From assembly GCA_029167225.1 (NCBI GenBank), contig JARFNK010000018.1, forward strand, positions 1-64,000: a DNA stretch of 64,000 bases, in the 5' to 3' direction. The stretch is from Sphingobium arseniciresistens. GTDB lineage: Bacteria; Pseudomonadota; Alphaproteobacteria; Sphingomonadales; Sphingomonadaceae. Shown piece by piece: positions 1-8,924 of this stretch. The notes under the pieces were generated by a model. It had not been told where the DNA came from. It did no database searches and saw only the letters and a list, made by a program, of their open reading frames with translations. The translations under genes were made by a program, and so were the position numbers. Every line of letters begins with the position of its first letter. The first letter of the stretch is position 1.

Positions 1-67
1 CCCATTTTCCTACATCAAAGCAATCGCTTACACCACTCCCGCCAACCCTGCTGACTGAGCCCGATGA

Positions 68-193
68 ATAAGCCGGGCTAAGGCAGGCCGGGCGACGTCT
101 TGGCTGCTTCACCTGGCCTATTGGCATCTTCCGGCCGGCTTCACCGGTCTGAGAGCCACGCCACCCTCATATCTGCGACTGATGGCAGGGTGA
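68..193 (+). pseudogene. traL: TraL C-terminal remnant (F-type T4SS)
   Basis: About 41 codons end at a TGA one base before the traE start. The peptide reads GRATSWLLHLAYWHLP followed by a short tail, and aligns by eye with the C-terminus of F TraL (GRGSSWLRDLIYWYMP and tail). TraL is a small inner-membrane protein of the pilus-assembly apparatus, and traL normally sits directly before traE. All three forward frames contain a stop between bases 52 and 71, and no ATG/GTG/TTG opens this frame, so the N-terminal half is missing or frameshifted. Bases 1-67 contain nothing recognisable. A sequencing error or a real junction could explain this. Confidence 0.7.
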
Positions 194-194
194 T

Positions 195-776
195 ATGGAA
201 CTTTCCTACAGCCATACGAACAGCCAGCGGATCCTGCGCCAGCGCAACATCCTGGCAGTCGCCGCGGCCGCGCTGGGCGTGCTCACCCTGCTGCTCTTCA
301 CGGTCAGCCTGTCGCGCGACCGCGAGGTAGTGCTGCAGCCGGTGCTGCGCTCTCCGCTGACGATCAGTTCCGCGGGCGTCAGCCGCGAATATCTCGAGAT
401 GATCACCCGCGACACGGTCGTGCTGACGCTCGACCGCAGCCCGCAGAATCTCGACTATTGGATGAATGCGGTGCTCGATATTGCGAGCCCACGCACGCAG
501 GGAAAGATCAAGGCCGACCTGCTCAAGATCGTCAACGAGCAACGAGGCTCCTCGATCTCGCAGTTCTTCACCATCCAGATGATGGAGATCGACACCAGGA
601 ACCTCCGCTCGGAGGTGACCGGCGAGCTTCACACGATCGTCGGCAACAAGGTCATCTCCAGTGAGAACCGCACCTTCCGCTACGACTGGGAATATTCCGG
701 TCTGTCGTTGAAGCTGGTCGGGTTCGGGATGGTGAAGACCGGCACCGCCAAGGACCAACAGGGGAGCGACCAATGA
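195..776 (+). CDS. traE: TraE, F-type conjugative transfer assembly protein
   Basis: This 193-aa protein has a cytoplasmic N-terminus, one membrane anchor at about residues 19-39, and a periplasmic domain, the layout of TraE (VirB8-like role in the inner-membrane platform). Length matches the family (about 190 aa). The ATG lies one base after the traL remnant stop, and the TGA overlaps the traK ATG (ATGA). TraE, TraK and TraB are expected to act together in the envelope-spanning pilus channel. Confidence 0.93.
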   Translation: MELSYSHTNSQRILRQRNILAVAAAALGVLTLLLFTVSLSRDREVVLQPVLRSPLTISSAGVSREYLEMITRDTVVLTLDRSPQNLDYWMNAVLDIASPRTQGKIKADLLKIVNEQRGSSISQFFTIQMMEIDTRNLRSEVTGELHTIVGNKVISSENRTFRYDWEYSGLSLKLVGFGMVKTGTAKDQQGSDQ

Positions 777-1609
777 TACCGGTCTATGCCATGGGGAGTG
801 CGGCGCTCGGTACTGCCTTCCTCACGCGCGTCTATTGCCATGCGAGCCGCTTCATAGGCGCGACCCTTGTCGCCCTGGCGATCTTCCTGATCGCCGAGCC
901 GGCTTTCGCCGATCAGACCATTATGGCCAGCGACAGCGCCCAGGTCGATTGCACCGCCTCGGCCAAGGACCTGACCCGCATCAGCCTTGTCGAGGACGAG
1001 TTCGCGAGCGTCTCGAAAATCTCTACCGGCAATCCGCAGGACGACTTCTCGGTCGTCAACGAGCCGGTCCGCGGCGATATCTATCTCTCGGTGCCCGATG
1101 GCTTCGGGCGTCCCGCGCTTTCCTTCTTTGCGACCAGCAAGCGCGGCTACGTCTATAAGTTCGTCTGCCGCATCAGCGGCGACGAGGCTGCCCAGGTGTT
1201 CGTCTCGAATCCGGCGATCGCCAACGAGCGGGCTGCGGAAAACGGTCCTACGAACCAGCTTGGGCCCCAGGATGCGGCGGTCGAGCTTGTCCAGGCGATG
1301 TATTCTAACGCTGTCGCGGACGGATACGAGATGCGCCAGCGCACCCTGCGCCCGGTCTACGTCGGCGCCCTCAAGGTTCAGATGATCGCCGAATATCGGG
1401 GGTCAGAGCTGACCGGCAGGGTTCTTCGGATCGAGAATAAGGGCGACCAGAGCGTCGAGCTTACCGAGAGCATGATCGCGCCGTCGAGCGCCCTCGCCGT
1501 CTCGATCGCCGACAGCAAGCTGGCGCCGGGCAAGGTCACCACGGCCTACCTTGTCTCGCAGAATGGCCCCAACCCGCTGGCTGGCCAAAACACTCTCACG
1601 GGGAGGTGA
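773..1609 (+). CDS. traK: TraK, secretin-like outer-membrane T4SS component
   Basis: The 278-aa product starts with an ATG that overlaps the traE stop. Its hydrophobic segment ends in PAFA/DQ (about residues 27-47), which fits a signal peptide with a long n-region, so a later start is possible. The rest is a beta-rich periplasmic protein of TraK type, which in F-like systems binds TraV and TraB to form the outer-membrane core (VirB9-like role). Its TGA overlaps the ribosome-binding site of traB. Confidence 0.9.
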   Translation: MIPVYAMGSAALGTAFLTRVYCHASRFIGATLVALAIFLIAEPAFADQTIMASDSAQVDCTASAKDLTRISLVEDEFASVSKISTGNPQDDFSVVNEPVRGDIYLSVPDGFGRPALSFFATSKRGYVYKFVCRISGDEAAQVFVSNPAIANERAAENGPTNQLGPQDAAVELVQAMYSNAVADGYEMRQRTLRPVYVGALKVQMIAEYRGSELTGRVLRIENKGDQSVELTESMIAPSSALAVSIADSKLAPGKVTTAYLVSQNGPNPLAGQNTLTGR

Positions 1610-1613
1610 GGAC

Positions 1614-2939
1614 ATGGCTCTTTCCGACTTCCTGAACCGCAAGCGCCGCCCGCTCGATGGGGGCTCCGAAGAGGGCGTCTCGCCAGTCCCGGGAGATCTT
1701 GGCGGCAATGATGCGGTCCGCCGGCGTCAACGTCTGCTCCTTGCCGGCGCTGCGGGCGTGGGCCTTGTCATTTCCTCATTCTGGATTTTCGGCGGTGACG
1801 ACGACAAATCCAAGCTCGCTGACGACGGTGTCAGCGAAGTCAACGTCTCGACCAAGGATCTCGTCAATCGCAACCTCTCTCAGCAGGAGTGGATGGCGCT
1901 TTCCGAGAACCGCTTCCAGTCGACCGAGAACCAGCTCAAATCGATCGACGGGCAGAACCACCGGCTCGAGATGCTGACGGCCCAGGTCGAGGCCTTGAAG
2001 GGCCAGAATCAGGCGATGCAGGCGGACGGCCAGCGGGTGCTATCGGCCTATCAAGCCGAGAACGAGCAGCTTCGCCGGCAGGTCGCGGACCGCCGGGCGG
2101 CACAGGCGCCGACGCCCGGGCCCGCCGCAATGTATGGCCCATATGGCCCACAAGCCTATCAGCGGCCGGATGGGCGGGGCGGGGCGCCGTTGGCAGCCTC
2201 AGGGGCTTCGGCAGCTGAGGTGAAGCTCGTCAATTTCACCACGGCCGACAGCGGCAATGCCTCCCGGGTCGCCAAAGGCAACACGGTCTACACCGATAGC
2301 GTCAACTATCTTCCGCCCAACAGTTTCGCGCGCGCGAAGGTCATCGTCGGTGTCGATGCGAGCGCGGGCGTGACGAGTCAGAGCGATCCGCTGCCAGTGG
2401 TGCTGCGCGTGACGGGTCCGGCGCGCTCGGTCTACCAGAATGGGCGCCTCCTCACGACCAAGATCGAGGGGTGCCTCATCAACGGCGCGGCGCGGGGCGA
2501 TCTCTCGAGCGAGAAGGTCTACGTCAAGCTCCAGAAGATGACGTGTCCGCAGCCGGGCGGACGCTATGCCGTGTCCGAGGTCAAGGGCTTCATCGCCTTC
2601 GGCGGCAAGACGGGCGTGCGCGGCCGGGTTGTCTCGCGCGAGGGTTCGCTCGTGACGCAAGCCTTTCTGGCAGGTCTGGCGGGCGGGTTCGGTCGCGGCT
2701 TCTCCGCCAATGCCCAGTCGGTCTTCCAGGGCACCAACATCACCACCAATGGGCAGCGCCAGAAGCTCTCGACGGGCGACATCCTGGAAGGCGGCTTTGG
2801 CGAAGGCGTCGCCCAGACCGGCGACATGGTTTCCAAATATCTGATCGAGCGCGCCGAGCAGTACCAGCCGGTGATCGAGATGCCGACGGGCATCGACGTC
2901 GAAATCGTTTTCCTGGAGGGTGTCTATGTTCGCAATTGA
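1614..2939 (+). CDS. traB: TraB, VirB10-like envelope-spanning T4SS protein
   Basis: The start is the ATG after GGGAGGTGAG; the frame is open further upstream but that part overlaps traK. The product is 441 aa. It has a basic N-terminus, one transmembrane segment (about residues 42-60), a coiled coil rich in Gln/Glu (about 95-160), a Pro-rich linker, and a C-terminal VirB10/TraB beta-barrel domain. TraB links the inner-membrane platform to the TraK/TraV outer-membrane core. It overlaps the next gene by 14 bases. Confidence 0.92.
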   Translation: MALSDFLNRKRRPLDGGSEEGVSPVPGDLGGNDAVRRRQRLLLAGAAGVGLVISSFWIFGGDDDKSKLADDGVSEVNVSTKDLVNRNLSQQEWMALSENRFQSTENQLKSIDGQNHRLEMLTAQVEALKGQNQAMQADGQRVLSAYQAENEQLRRQVADRRAAQAPTPGPAAMYGPYGPQAYQRPDGRGGAPLAASGASAAEVKLVNFTTADSGNASRVAKGNTVYTDSVNYLPPNSFARAKVIVGVDASAGVTSQSDPLPVVLRVTGPARSVYQNGRLLTTKIEGCLINGAARGDLSSEKVYVKLQKMTCPQPGGRYAVSEVKGFIAFGGKTGVRGRVVSREGSLVTQAFLAGLAGGFGRGFSANAQSVFQGTNITTNGQRQKLSTGDILEGGFGEGVAQTGDMVSKYLIERAEQYQPVIEMPTGIDVEIVFLEGVYVRN

Positions 2940-3801
2940 CCGTATCCGCACGCTGGCGCGTCCGTCGCGCCTGGTCATCACCACGCTTCTTGGGCTGAGC
3001 GTTGCCGGGATCGCGCTGGCGGCCGACACCAACAGCCCGGAAGATCGGGTCCGGCTGCTCCTCAAGACGCGGCTGCCCAAGACCGCGGTCACCGCTATCG
3101 ATTGCGGGAAGATCAGTGGCCTCTGTGAGGTCACCGCCGGGGCCAATCTGTTCTACGTGGATAGCGGGGCGCGCTTCCTCGTCATCGGGCGTGTCTATGA
3201 CATGCAGACCCGGCAGGACATCACCGCCGCCCGGCTGCTCGAGATGAACCCCGACATGCTCGTGGGTGCAGCGGCGAAGGCGAATGCCACAGCCAACGCC
3301 GGCGGCGACGACGAAAGCGCCCAGATCGCGGCGGCGACGCCGGGGCGTGCGGAGAAGCTTGCCCGTCCTGTAACACCGCAAAAACTGTCGCTGGCGGAGT
3401 TGCCGCGCGACGGCGCCATCGTCTGGGGCAATCCCTCGGGCCAGACGGTCACGGTCTTCACCGACTTCCGCTGCGGCTACTGCCGGGCGCTGACGAGCGT
3501 GCTCAAGGACATGAACCTGCGCGTCGTCGAACGGCCGATCTCGGTCCTGGGAAGCCGCGACGTGGCGGATCGCGTCTATTGCGCCAGGAACCGCGAGGCC
3601 GCCCTCCACGCTGCCTATGCGGGTGAGGAGGTAAAAGGCGGCGCGTCCTGCGACACGTCGGGCCTCGATGCGAACGAGGCATTCGCCCACCGCCATGGTC
3701 TGAGCGGCACGCCCGTTATCGTCCGTGGTGACGGCGCGGTGATCGAAGGTTACCGCCCGCGCGCATTCCTCGAAAATTGGCTCAAGGGAGGGCAGTCGTG
3801 A
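2926..3801 (+). CDS. DsbC-like periplasmic disulfide isomerase of the transfer operon
   Basis: An ATG six bases after GGAGG was preferred to the upstream in-frame GTG at 2920. A signal peptide (hydrophobic stretch ending GIALAAD) is followed by a DsbC-type N-terminal dimerisation domain and a thioredoxin fold with CGYC in DFRCGYCRA, plus a cis-Pro loop (GTPVI). Such isomerases are common in sphingomonad F-type operons and probably serve the Cys-rich TraN, TraU and TraH exported by the same operon. The stop overlaps the traV GTG. Confidence 0.85.
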   Translation: MFAIDRIRTLARPSRLVITTLLGLSVAGIALAADTNSPEDRVRLLLKTRLPKTAVTAIDCGKISGLCEVTAGANLFYVDSGARFLVIGRVYDMQTRQDITAARLLEMNPDMLVGAAAKANATANAGGDDESAQIAAATPGRAEKLARPVTPQKLSLAELPRDGAIVWGNPSGQTVTVFTDFRCGYCRALTSVLKDMNLRVVERPISVLGSRDVADRVYCARNREAALHAAYAGEEVKGGASCDTSGLDANEAFAHRHGLSGTPVIVRGDGAVIEGYRPRAFLENWLKGGQS

Positions 3802-4790
3802 CGCGGCGGTTCTCGACGGCGCGCGTCGGCGCGCGCCGCCGGCTCTGGCTCGCCGGCACGTTTGGCCTCACCAGCCTGTTCGCGCTGAGCGGTTGCGCCA
3901 GTCTCGGCGGGAATGTGCGCGGGAGTTTCTCTTGCGCCGCACCGGATGGAATTTGCGCGCCGAGCTCGACGATCGACGATCGGGCGCTTGCGCTGATCTC
4001 AGCGGACCCTTCAGACGGCGATGCCTTGCCCACGGGCAATCAGCGGCAGCCCATGCGCGGGCGGATCAACCGTGCGGAGGTGAGCCAGCCAGCTCGCCTC
4101 GCTGCGGCCGACGCTGGCCGCACCCAGGAAAAAGTGCTGCGGATCGTCTTTCAGCCCTATATCGACGAGCGGGGACGGCTCCACGAAGCGAGCGCGGTCC
4201 ATGCGGTCGTCGCGCGCGGCGAGTGGCAGCAACAGGCGCTGATGGAGGCATCATTGCCGCCGCGCCGGACGGCGGCCGCCGCATCGGCTCTGCCGGAATC
4301 GCTGGCTGACGCGGTCGACCGGGCCGATCCACCGCTGGAAGGTCTCGCCGCCGCCGATCCGAACGCCCCGGATCCGGCTGCCGTTGCCGCCGCGCGGGCA
4401 CGCAAGCCCGATCCGGCGCCAGATCCGGTCAGTGCGATCAAGGCGGATGTCAGGGCGCGTCTTGCTCCCAGGGCGCAAGCGACATCCGGTTCGGGAACGG
4501 CGGCGGCTTTGAGCCATTCCCCGCCGGCTGCCGCCTTGTCGGTGCTCCCACCTCCCGCAGGAGCATCGACGGGCGGCAGTCCCGAAGCCAAGGCGGTGCC
4601 GGTGCCTGCGAGCGCGGCCGGAACGGAGGCGGTCGCGCGGGTCAAGGCCGATCCCCGCTACCAGGAGGTCGCTAACGGTGCAGCCAAGGGAGCGCGGGAT
4701 GTCGCAGCGGCGCAGTCCGGCGCGCAGGCCGCCCCCGCCGCAACGGTGAAGGCAGCGAACTTCCCTGCTGCCGTCCCGGAGGACAAGTGA
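3798..4790 (+). CDS. traV: TraV-like outer-membrane lipoprotein
   Basis: The GTG start overlaps the previous TGA (GTGA) and has GGGAGG seven bases upstream; an upstream TTG at 3777 is less likely. The N-terminus carries a basic stretch, a hydrophobic core and a lipobox (LSGC, about residue 31), so this is a lipoprotein. Two further Cys follow (SCAAPDGIC), typical of TraV. The C-terminal half is Ala/Pro-rich and low in complexity, making the protein (330 aa) longer than F TraV. It should anchor the TraK/TraB core to the outer membrane. Confidence 0.82.
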   Translation: MTRRFSTARVGARRRLWLAGTFGLTSLFALSGCASLGGNVRGSFSCAAPDGICAPSSTIDDRALALISADPSDGDALPTGNQRQPMRGRINRAEVSQPARLAAADAGRTQEKVLRIVFQPYIDERGRLHEASAVHAVVARGEWQQQALMEASLPPRRTAAAASALPESLADAVDRADPPLEGLAAADPNAPDPAAVAAARARKPDPAPDPVSAIKADVRARLAPRAQATSGSGTAAALSHSPPAAALSVLPPPAGASTGGSPEAKAVPVPASAAGTEAVARVKADPRYQEVANGAAKGARDVAAAQSGAQAAPAATVKAANFPAAVPEDK

Positions 4791-4791
4791 G

Positions 4792-7377
4792 ATGGCGGAC
4801 GGTCTCTTCAAAAGCCTCCTGTCCGGGATACTCGGTGATGCCAAGCGGCCGGACGCCGAAAGGCCGGAACTTGGCGTGCCGATGCTGGCGCATTGGCTGC
4901 CCTATCGAAGCTATGACCCCAAGACCGGGATCTTCTACAACAGCGCGTCGCGTGGGTTCGTGATCGAAGCGGCACCGCTTGTCGGCGCCGATGAGCGGAC
5001 CGGCGAGATTCTCACGCAATTCCTGTCGGAAGCGATCCCCGCGCCGGGCTGCCTCCAGTTCCATCAATGGATGAGCCCGCGGATCGGCGAGCGTCTGTCC
5101 AAATGGTATCTGCCGCGCTACTCGGCGCGCGGCGTCTACGAGCGGATGGCCAAGCACAGGGTCGATTTTCTGACCGACGGGGTCTGGAAATCGCTGTCGG
5201 CCGATGCGCCCTTTTCGCTGCGCAACCACAGAGTGGCGATCTCCTATTCGACGCCTGAATCCTCGAGCGTAACGACCGAGGAGATCGTCTCGGTCATGGA
5301 CGGTCTCATCTCTGCGCTCGCGTCGATCAACGTCTCGGCGCGCAAGATGGACCCACCAGCTCTGATCGCCTGGATCGACGACATCACGTCGCCCACCACT
5401 GCGGCCGGCGAGGACGTCGTCAGCTACAATCCGCTCGATCCCATCGCCGACCAGGCCGTTCGGCGCGACGTCGAGCTGCATGTCGAACCCGACCGCATGT
5501 TGCTGAGGACCGAGCGCTTCCGCCCGACCGGCAAGACGGTCGACGAAGCACCGGAGATCGGCGAAATCCTGCCCGACGTTTTCGACCTCCGCTCCTTCTC
5601 GGTGCGCAACCTGCCGGCGCGCTGGGCGCCCTGGGATGTCGCGCGCCTCATCGGTGACATGTTCACCGACAAGCTGCGCATGCCGTGCCCGGTCGCGACC
5701 AACCTCTGCGTCGAATTTCCCGATCCGATGGCCGCGAGCAACAAGGCCAGCTTCAAGTTCATGCGGACGACGAGTCTTGCCGACTCCAAATCGTCGCGTT
5801 TCCTGCCGCAGCTCAAGGACCAGAGCCAGGAATGGCGCTATGTGAACGACGAAATTCGGCAAGGCCGCAAGCTCGTCCGTGTGTTCTTCAGCGTCACCTC
5901 CTTCTCGCCCAAGGGCAAGGGCGATGCCAACGAACGGGTGCTGAAGTCGGTCTATCGGGCCGCGGGCTGGGATCTGCTCGACGACCGCTATCTCCAGATC
6001 ATGGGTCTGCTCTGCGCGATGCCCATGACGATGGCCAATGGGCTCTCGCGCGATCTCGAGCGCATGAAGCGGATGCGCACGCTCCTGACCACGACGGCCG
6101 CCAATCTCGCACCGATCCAGGGCGAGTTCCTCGGCAGCCACGTGCCCCACCTGATGCTGATCGGGCGGCGCGGGCAGCCCTATTTCTGGAGCCCGTTCGA
6201 GAACAAGGCGGGCAACCACAATGTCGCGGTGGTCGGCAAGTCCGGGTCGGGCAAGTCGGTGACGCTGCAGGAGCTGTGCGCCTCGCTCTGCGGTGCCGGC
6301 GCGCGCGTGGTCGTGATCGACGACGGCCGCTCGTTCGAGCACTCGGCCAAGCTGCAGGGCGGCGCCTTCGTCGAGTTCACGATGTCCTCGGGCTTCTGTC
6401 TCAACCCCTTCAGCATGATCGATGAGGAGCTGGCGAAGGCGGACGAAGACTATCTCCTCGACTGCATGGCGATGCTCAAGGCCATCGTGAACCAGATGTC
6501 GCGCCACATCGACCGGCTGAATGATACTGAGCGCGGCCTGATCGACGGCGCGGTCAACACGGTCTGGGAGGAGAAGGGCAGAGGCGGCTCGATCGACGAT
6601 GTGATCGCCGCGCTCGATGCGACCGGCAACGGTCAGGCGAGCGACCTTGGTATTGCGATGCGGCCGTTCTCGAGCGGCGGCACCTATGGGCGCTTTTTCC
6701 AGGGCGAGGTTTCATTCGAACTTTCGGCGCAGCTGACCGTCTTTGAGCTGTCCGACCTGTCCTCGCGCGAGGAACTGCGCAGCGTGGTGCTGACGGCGAT
6801 CATGTTCATGGCGCAACAGATGATGCGCAAGTTGGATCGATCGATTCCCAAGGCGCTCTTCCTCGATGAGGCTTGGCAGTTGCTGCGGGGCGGTTCGATG
6901 GCGGAGTTCATAGAGGCCTTCGCGCGCACCTGCCGCAAATATTTCGCCTCGTTGATCACATCCACCCAGTCGCTCAACGACTATTACAAATCGGCCGGAT
7001 CGGTTGCAGCTCTAGAGAACTCGGACTGGTTCGTCCTGCTCCAACAGAAAGCTGAGACGATCGCGGATTTCAAGAAGCACGACCGCTTTGAGATGGACGA
7101 TTATACCGAAGCACTGCTGCGATCACTCAAGATCAACGGCCGCGAATATTCCGACATCCTGATCAAGGGGCCCGAGACCCTGGCTGTCGGGCGCCTGGTG
7201 CTCGATCCCTTCTCGGCCGCAGTCTATTCCTCCAGCCCGGCGGTCTATGCCGCGATCGAGGGTCTGGTCGCCCAGGGATTCAGCATGGATGAGGCGATCG
7301 AGCGGATCGCGTTTCCCGACAACCCCGAGAAATGGGCTTCTCACGGCGATGCCGGTCTCGCGCAGGCGGCGGAGTGA
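4792..7377 (+). CDS. traC: TraC, VirB4-like T4SS ATPase
   Basis: The 861-aa protein has the TraC N-terminal domain followed by a RecA-like ATPase. The Walker A motif GKSGSGKS is near residue 482 and the Walker B motif ALFLDEAW near 690. TraC is the cytoplasmic ATPase that energises pilus assembly. Length is normal for the family. The gene starts one base after the traV stop. The minus strand holds a 611-codon open frame here, which is a GC-driven shadow. Confidence 0.96.
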   Translation: MADGLFKSLLSGILGDAKRPDAERPELGVPMLAHWLPYRSYDPKTGIFYNSASRGFVIEAAPLVGADERTGEILTQFLSEAIPAPGCLQFHQWMSPRIGERLSKWYLPRYSARGVYERMAKHRVDFLTDGVWKSLSADAPFSLRNHRVAISYSTPESSSVTTEEIVSVMDGLISALASINVSARKMDPPALIAWIDDITSPTTAAGEDVVSYNPLDPIADQAVRRDVELHVEPDRMLLRTERFRPTGKTVDEAPEIGEILPDVFDLRSFSVRNLPARWAPWDVARLIGDMFTDKLRMPCPVATNLCVEFPDPMAASNKASFKFMRTTSLADSKSSRFLPQLKDQSQEWRYVNDEIRQGRKLVRVFFSVTSFSPKGKGDANERVLKSVYRAAGWDLLDDRYLQIMGLLCAMPMTMANGLSRDLERMKRMRTLLTTTAANLAPIQGEFLGSHVPHLMLIGRRGQPYFWSPFENKAGNHNVAVVGKSGSGKSVTLQELCASLCGAGARVVVIDDGRSFEHSAKLQGGAFVEFTMSSGFCLNPFSMIDEELAKADEDYLLDCMAMLKAIVNQMSRHIDRLNDTERGLIDGAVNTVWEEKGRGGSIDDVIAALDATGNGQASDLGIAMRPFSSGGTYGRFFQGEVSFELSAQLTVFELSDLSSREELRSVVLTAIMFMAQQMMRKLDRSIPKALFLDEAWQLLRGGSMAEFIEAFARTCRKYFASLITSTQSLNDYYKSAGSVAALENSDWFVLLQQKAETIADFKKHDRFEMDDYTEALLRSLKINGREYSDILIKGPETLAVGRLVLDPFSAAVYSSSPAVYAAIEGLVAQGFSMDEAIERIAFPDNPEKWASHGDAGLAQAAE

Positions 7378-7380
7378 GCC

Positions 7381-7737
7381 ATGGCGAGCAGGAGCCCACG
7401 GACTAAGGTCAGCGCGCGCAGCAATCCCTCGGTCGACACGCGCGCCCTGCTCTACTTTGGACTGCATTTTGCGGGATTCCTGGCCTCGACCCTGCTCATG
7501 ACCTGGGGTCTCTTCGCGCTGTTCTTTCTCGCGCTCGGCGGCTTCTCGCTCAACGGGCTGATGAACCAGCTCAACAACCTGACCACCCGCTACGTCATCG
7601 CGACGCCGCCCCGCGTCGAATCGTTCAAGACCGTCTTCGCCGTGGCCCATGTCATCCTCTCTGCAGGGCTCATCGTCCTGCGGCGCGGCAGGATCATGCC
7701 CCCGGCCCGAACGCAGGGAGATCCCCGCCATGGCTGA
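7381..7737 (+). CDS. Small membrane protein of the transfer operon
   Basis: This 118-aa protein begins three bases after traC and overlaps trbI by eight bases. It has two clear hydrophobic segments (about residues 25-55 and 78-96) joined by a loop containing NQLNNLTTR. No family was recognised. Its fixed position between traC and trbI and its coupled spacing indicate a real operon member, possibly an inner-membrane partner of pilus assembly in this sphingomonad-type system. Confidence 0.7.
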   Translation: MASRSPRTKVSARSNPSVDTRALLYFGLHFAGFLASTLLMTWGLFALFFLALGGFSLNGLMNQLNNLTTRYVIATPPRVESFKTVFAVAHVILSAGLIVLRRGRIMPPARTQGDPRHG

Positions 7738-8410
7738 GCAACCCGAACTCGATCTTCCCGCGCCGCTGGCGGCCCCTCAGGAGCCGGCAACGGCGCCAAG
7801 ACGGATATACTTCGCCGGCTATAGCCGGATGCAGATCCTTGGCGGACTGGCGCTCCTGCTCGCCGCCGTCTGGGGTATGTGGGTGACGAAGACGCTCGTC
7901 ACGCCGAAGCAGGATCATATCGTCTCGGCCCGTCTGTCGTCGATCGTCGGCGAATATGTGCAGGCCCAGGCGCGCTCGGCATCACCTCCGGCGCAGGTCG
8001 AAGCCGAGATGCGCACCTTCATGGCGTCGCTCGACAAGGAACTGCAACGCCGCAGCGCCGGTGGCCAGATCGTCCTAGTGGGCGAGGCCGTGCTGACGAA
8101 GAACGTGCCGGACATCACCGACAGCCTGAAGAGTGCGGTCTATGCTTCGGGCGTGCCTCGGCCCCGCCAGGCGTCAGCCGAGGAACTCCAGCAACTCGAA
8201 CAGCAGGCGATGGCGGCCGCACAGCCGCAGATCATACCCCAGGCTCAGATAGCGGGCCAAATGCCGGGTGTTTCGGCGCCGATCGATCCGATGATGGCGG
8301 CGCAGGCCATGCAAACCGGTCCGGTTCAACAGCAGGCTGCGCCGCAATATGCACTGCCGGCTCCGCAGGTGTCCACTTTTGGAGGCCCCGATGGCAACGG
8401 CGGTCAGTGA
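7730..8410 (+). CDS. trbI: TrbI, F-type pilus assembly protein
   Basis: The ATG at 7730 follows a GGGAGA site; the frame is open upstream inside the previous gene. The 226-aa product has one transmembrane segment (about residues 36-54) and a periplasmic part with the TrbI-like stretch VLVGEAVLTKNVPDIT, then a Gln/Pro/Ala-rich tail longer than in F TrbI. In F, TrbI is an inner-membrane protein that affects pilus retraction. It overlaps the peptidase gene by 20 bases. Confidence 0.85.
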   Translation: MAEQPELDLPAPLAAPQEPATAPRRIYFAGYSRMQILGGLALLLAAVWGMWVTKTLVTPKQDHIVSARLSSIVGEYVQAQARSASPPAQVEAEMRTFMASLDKELQRRSAGGQIVLVGEAVLTKNVPDITDSLKSAVYASGVPRPRQASAEELQQLEQQAMAAAQPQIIPQAQIAGQMPGVSAPIDPMMAAQAMQTGPVQQQAAPQYALPAPQVSTFGGPDGNGGQ

Positions 8411-8924
8411 CGGGGGCCCGTCCTGGCGGCCACGCACGCAGTTGTGGCTCCTGTTCGGGTTCTTCGCGGTGGGCAGCATCGTGCTTAGCGCGATCAGTGC
8501 CTGGCGTGACGCCCACCTCCTTCTCATAAACACGACGGACTCGCTGCCGAACTGGGCCTTCCTCATCCAGCGGCACAAGATGCCGGGGCGCGGCGACTAT
8601 GTGTTCTTCGACCCGCCGACGAGTGCGCTCTTGCGCCGCCATTTCGGCGCGAAGCCCCGGATGTTCGGCAAGATCGTCTATGGCATGCCGGGCGACATCA
8701 TCAGCCATGCCGGCCGAGAGGTCGCGGTGAACGGCCGTCCGGTTGCGCGGATGAAGCCGTTTACGCGGTTTGGCGAGCCGCTGACTCCAGGCGTCACCGG
8801 ACGCGTGCCGCCCGGATGCTATTTCGCGGCGACGCCGCACAAGGACGGCCTCGACAGCCGCTACGCTGAAATCGGCTTCGTCTGCGCGCGCCAGGTCATC
8901 GGAACCGGGGAGCCCATCCTATGA
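8391..8924 (+). CDS. TraF/TrhF-type S26 signal peptidase
   Basis: A 177-aa inner-membrane protein with an N-terminal anchor (about residues 17-36) and the S26 catalytic pair: Ser51 in NTTDSLPNWAF and Lys94 in FGKIVYGMPGD. The start ATG has GGAGG upstream. Conjugative peptidases of this class (RP4 TraF, R27 TrhF) process propilin or other exported substrates, so pilin maturation is the likely job here; the pilin gene is outside the window. It overlaps traW by four bases (ATGA). Confidence 0.88.
   Translation: MATAVSDGGPSWRPRTQLWLLFGFFAVGSIVLSAISAWRDAHLLLINTTDSLPNWAFLIQRHKMPGRGDYVFFDPPTSALLRRHFGAKPRMFGKIVYGMPGDIISHAGREVAVNGRPVARMKPFTRFGEPLTPGVTGRVPPGCYFAATPHKDGLDSRYAEIGFVCARQVIGTGEPIL

Noticed and set aside
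4672..6507. 611-codon open frame on the minus strand
   Set aside because: It lies wholly against traV/traC, is Arg/His/Asp-rich with no domain, and is explained by the GC bias of the coding strand.
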